Positions 4,432 to 5,276 of a DNA stretch of 5,276 nt are shown here, in pieces; positions within the stretch are counted from its first letter, which is position 1, and each line of letters starts with the position of its first letter. Origin of the DNA: Parcubacteria group bacterium (lineage in GTDB: Bacteria; Patescibacteriota; Minisyncoccia; Phycocordibacterales; UBA12088); the NCBI GenBank assembly GCA_021731325.1, contig JAKFXP010000060.1, forward strand, positions 1-5,276, in the 5' to 3' direction. The notes beneath the pieces were generated by a model. That model ran no database searches. It was given only the letters and a program-made list of their open reading frames with translations, and had not been told where the DNA came from. Made by a program: the position numbers and the translations under genes.

Positions 4432-5276
4432 TTACAGGAAGTTAAGCGGGTTAAGATAGGCACCATATCCGGCAACCGGTATTGCTGCCGCTGAACAGCC
4501 GGTCTGTCGTCCTGTAAAATCTCCCAGTCGTTGAATAGATACCCCTGTTGAGGCATACACCGTAAAGTGGAGGTGAGGACCCGTTGAGTACCCCGTATTA
4601 CCGCTATACCCTATCAACTGGCCTGTAGTGACTGATTGCCCTGCACTCACCGAGATCGAGGAAAGGTGTGCATACAGGGTCGAGAGACCATTGCCATGTT
4701 TTATCAACACCCACTTACCATAACTGTAGCATCCTGAAATGGCATCGGTATTACCGGTACCTGCTACCGTGCCAGCGAGCGCAGCGGCAATCTTGGTACC
4801 TTGAGGAACTCCAAAGTCTACACCATTGTGCCCCTTCCCATTATATGCACCCGATTGGGCAAACGCAGTATCTCCAAAGTACTGGGTCACACACTGTGCA
4901 TTGCCGAGCGCTCCCTGTAGGGTTGGGCAATGTTCGATAAAGTAACTCGCTTCAAAAGGCCACCGTAAGGCGCCAGAACCGGTAGTCGGAATTGTTGCCG
5001 GATTGAGAATAAACTTGAGTTGCGACTCATATTGCGCCATTTCTTTTTCAAACTGTTCTCGCGCTGCCTTCTTATCGGCAAGCATTTGTTGGTAATTTGA
5101 CTCTTTATTTTTTGTGTGACTTAATAATTTATCTTTTTCATTACGTGATTCCACCAAGGCTTGTTGCTCACCAGTCAAATCTGACTGCAACAGCCCTAAC
5201 TGATCACGTTTATCAAGAGAACGCCCTTTGGAATGTTCGTACTCTCCTTTAAGTGCTCCTAATGCCCGCACATCTT
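4432..5276 (-). CDS. Coiled-coil M23-family peptidoglycan endopeptidase, N-terminus cut by window edge
   Basis: The last 279-281 residues of a murein hydrolase of the NlpD/EnvC type are visible. Residues 1-88 (numbered from the GTG at 5271) are a charged coiled coil rich in Lys, Glu and Gln, ending in QYESQLKFILNP. The M23 domain has HNGVD (His148, Asp152), YAHLSSI (His202) and PHLHF (His233, His235), the full zinc and catalytic set, so it should cut peptide crosslinks of the cell wall. Cys115, Cys127, Cys181 and Cys259 could form disulphides in the exported protein. The C-terminal GAYLNPLNFL is typical of candidate phyla M23 proteins. The GTG at 5271 is not the real start: the frame is open to the window edge, and the signal peptide or membrane anchor should lie beyond it. 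It precedes the DUF3467 gene by 11 bases. Confidence 0.93.
   Translation of the reverse strand, partial: DVRALGALKGEYEHSKGRSLDKRDQLGLLQSDLTGEQQALVESRNEKDKLLSHTKNKESNYQQMLADKKAAREQFEKEMAQYESQLKFILNPATIPTTGSGALRWPFEASYFIEHCPTLQGALGNAQCVTQYFGDTAFAQSGAYNGKGHNGVDFGVPQGTKIAAALAGTVAGTGNTDAISGCYSYGKWVLIKHGNGLSTLYAHLSSISVSAGQSVTTGQLIGYSGNTGYSTGPHLHFTVYASTGVSIQRLGDFTGRQTGCSAAAIPVAGYGAYLNPLNFL

Overview
The window most likely comes from a candidate phyla radiation (Patescibacteria/Parcubacteria-like) bacterium or a close relative. This is inferred from gene content, not from a search. The set is compact and chromosomal-type: a LOG-family phosphoribohydrolase, a ROK-family protein, a membrane-anchored mini lytic transglycosylase, a coiled-coil M23 peptidase, DUF3467 and DUF1653 proteins, and a small helix-rich plus nuclease-like protein. 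Promoters are short with 17-bp spacers, sometimes with an extended -10. Only one gene (the DUF1653 gene) has a strong Shine-Dalgarno sequence. No rRNA, tRNA, CRISPR array, transposase or phage structural gene is visible.

Layout: the left half is on the + strand. It holds a LOG-family gene cut by the left edge (to 656), a ROK-family gene (672-1514), a promoter and leader rich in inverted repeats (about 1541-1641), a transglycosylase-like gene (1663-2226) and a 62-residue two-helix membrane protein with its own promoter (2277-2465). The right half is on the - strand. Reading right to left it holds an M23 peptidase cut by the right edge (5276-4432), a DUF3467 gene 11 nt behind it (4420-4175), a DUF1653 gene (4007-3657) closed by a GC-rich hairpin, and a putative nuclease gene (3533-2871) with its own promoter. 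The two halves converge on a 405-bp noncoding stretch at 2466-2870.

The most unusual content is in that convergent gap. A 57-bp sequence is repeated in tandem (three full units, then degenerate ones), each unit with arms TTGTTTT / AAAACAA that can pair as a hairpin. A diverged solo copy in the opposite orientation lies at 4071-4132, between the DUF3467 and DUF1653 genes. The pair closing the stem is C-G in some copies and G-C in others, which suggests selection on the fold. The array is bounded by a perfect 12-bp inverted repeat (2471-2482 / 2817-2828) that begins and ends with TA, so it may be a small non-autonomous mobile element or a compound bidirectional terminator. Two promoters (about 1577-1605 on +, about 3571-3543 on -) carry perfect inverted repeats that look like operators.

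Functionally, two genes act on the cell wall (the transglycosylase and the M23 peptidase), and two encode small-molecule enzymes (LOG and ROK), probably cotranscribed. The remaining small proteins belong to families of unknown function.
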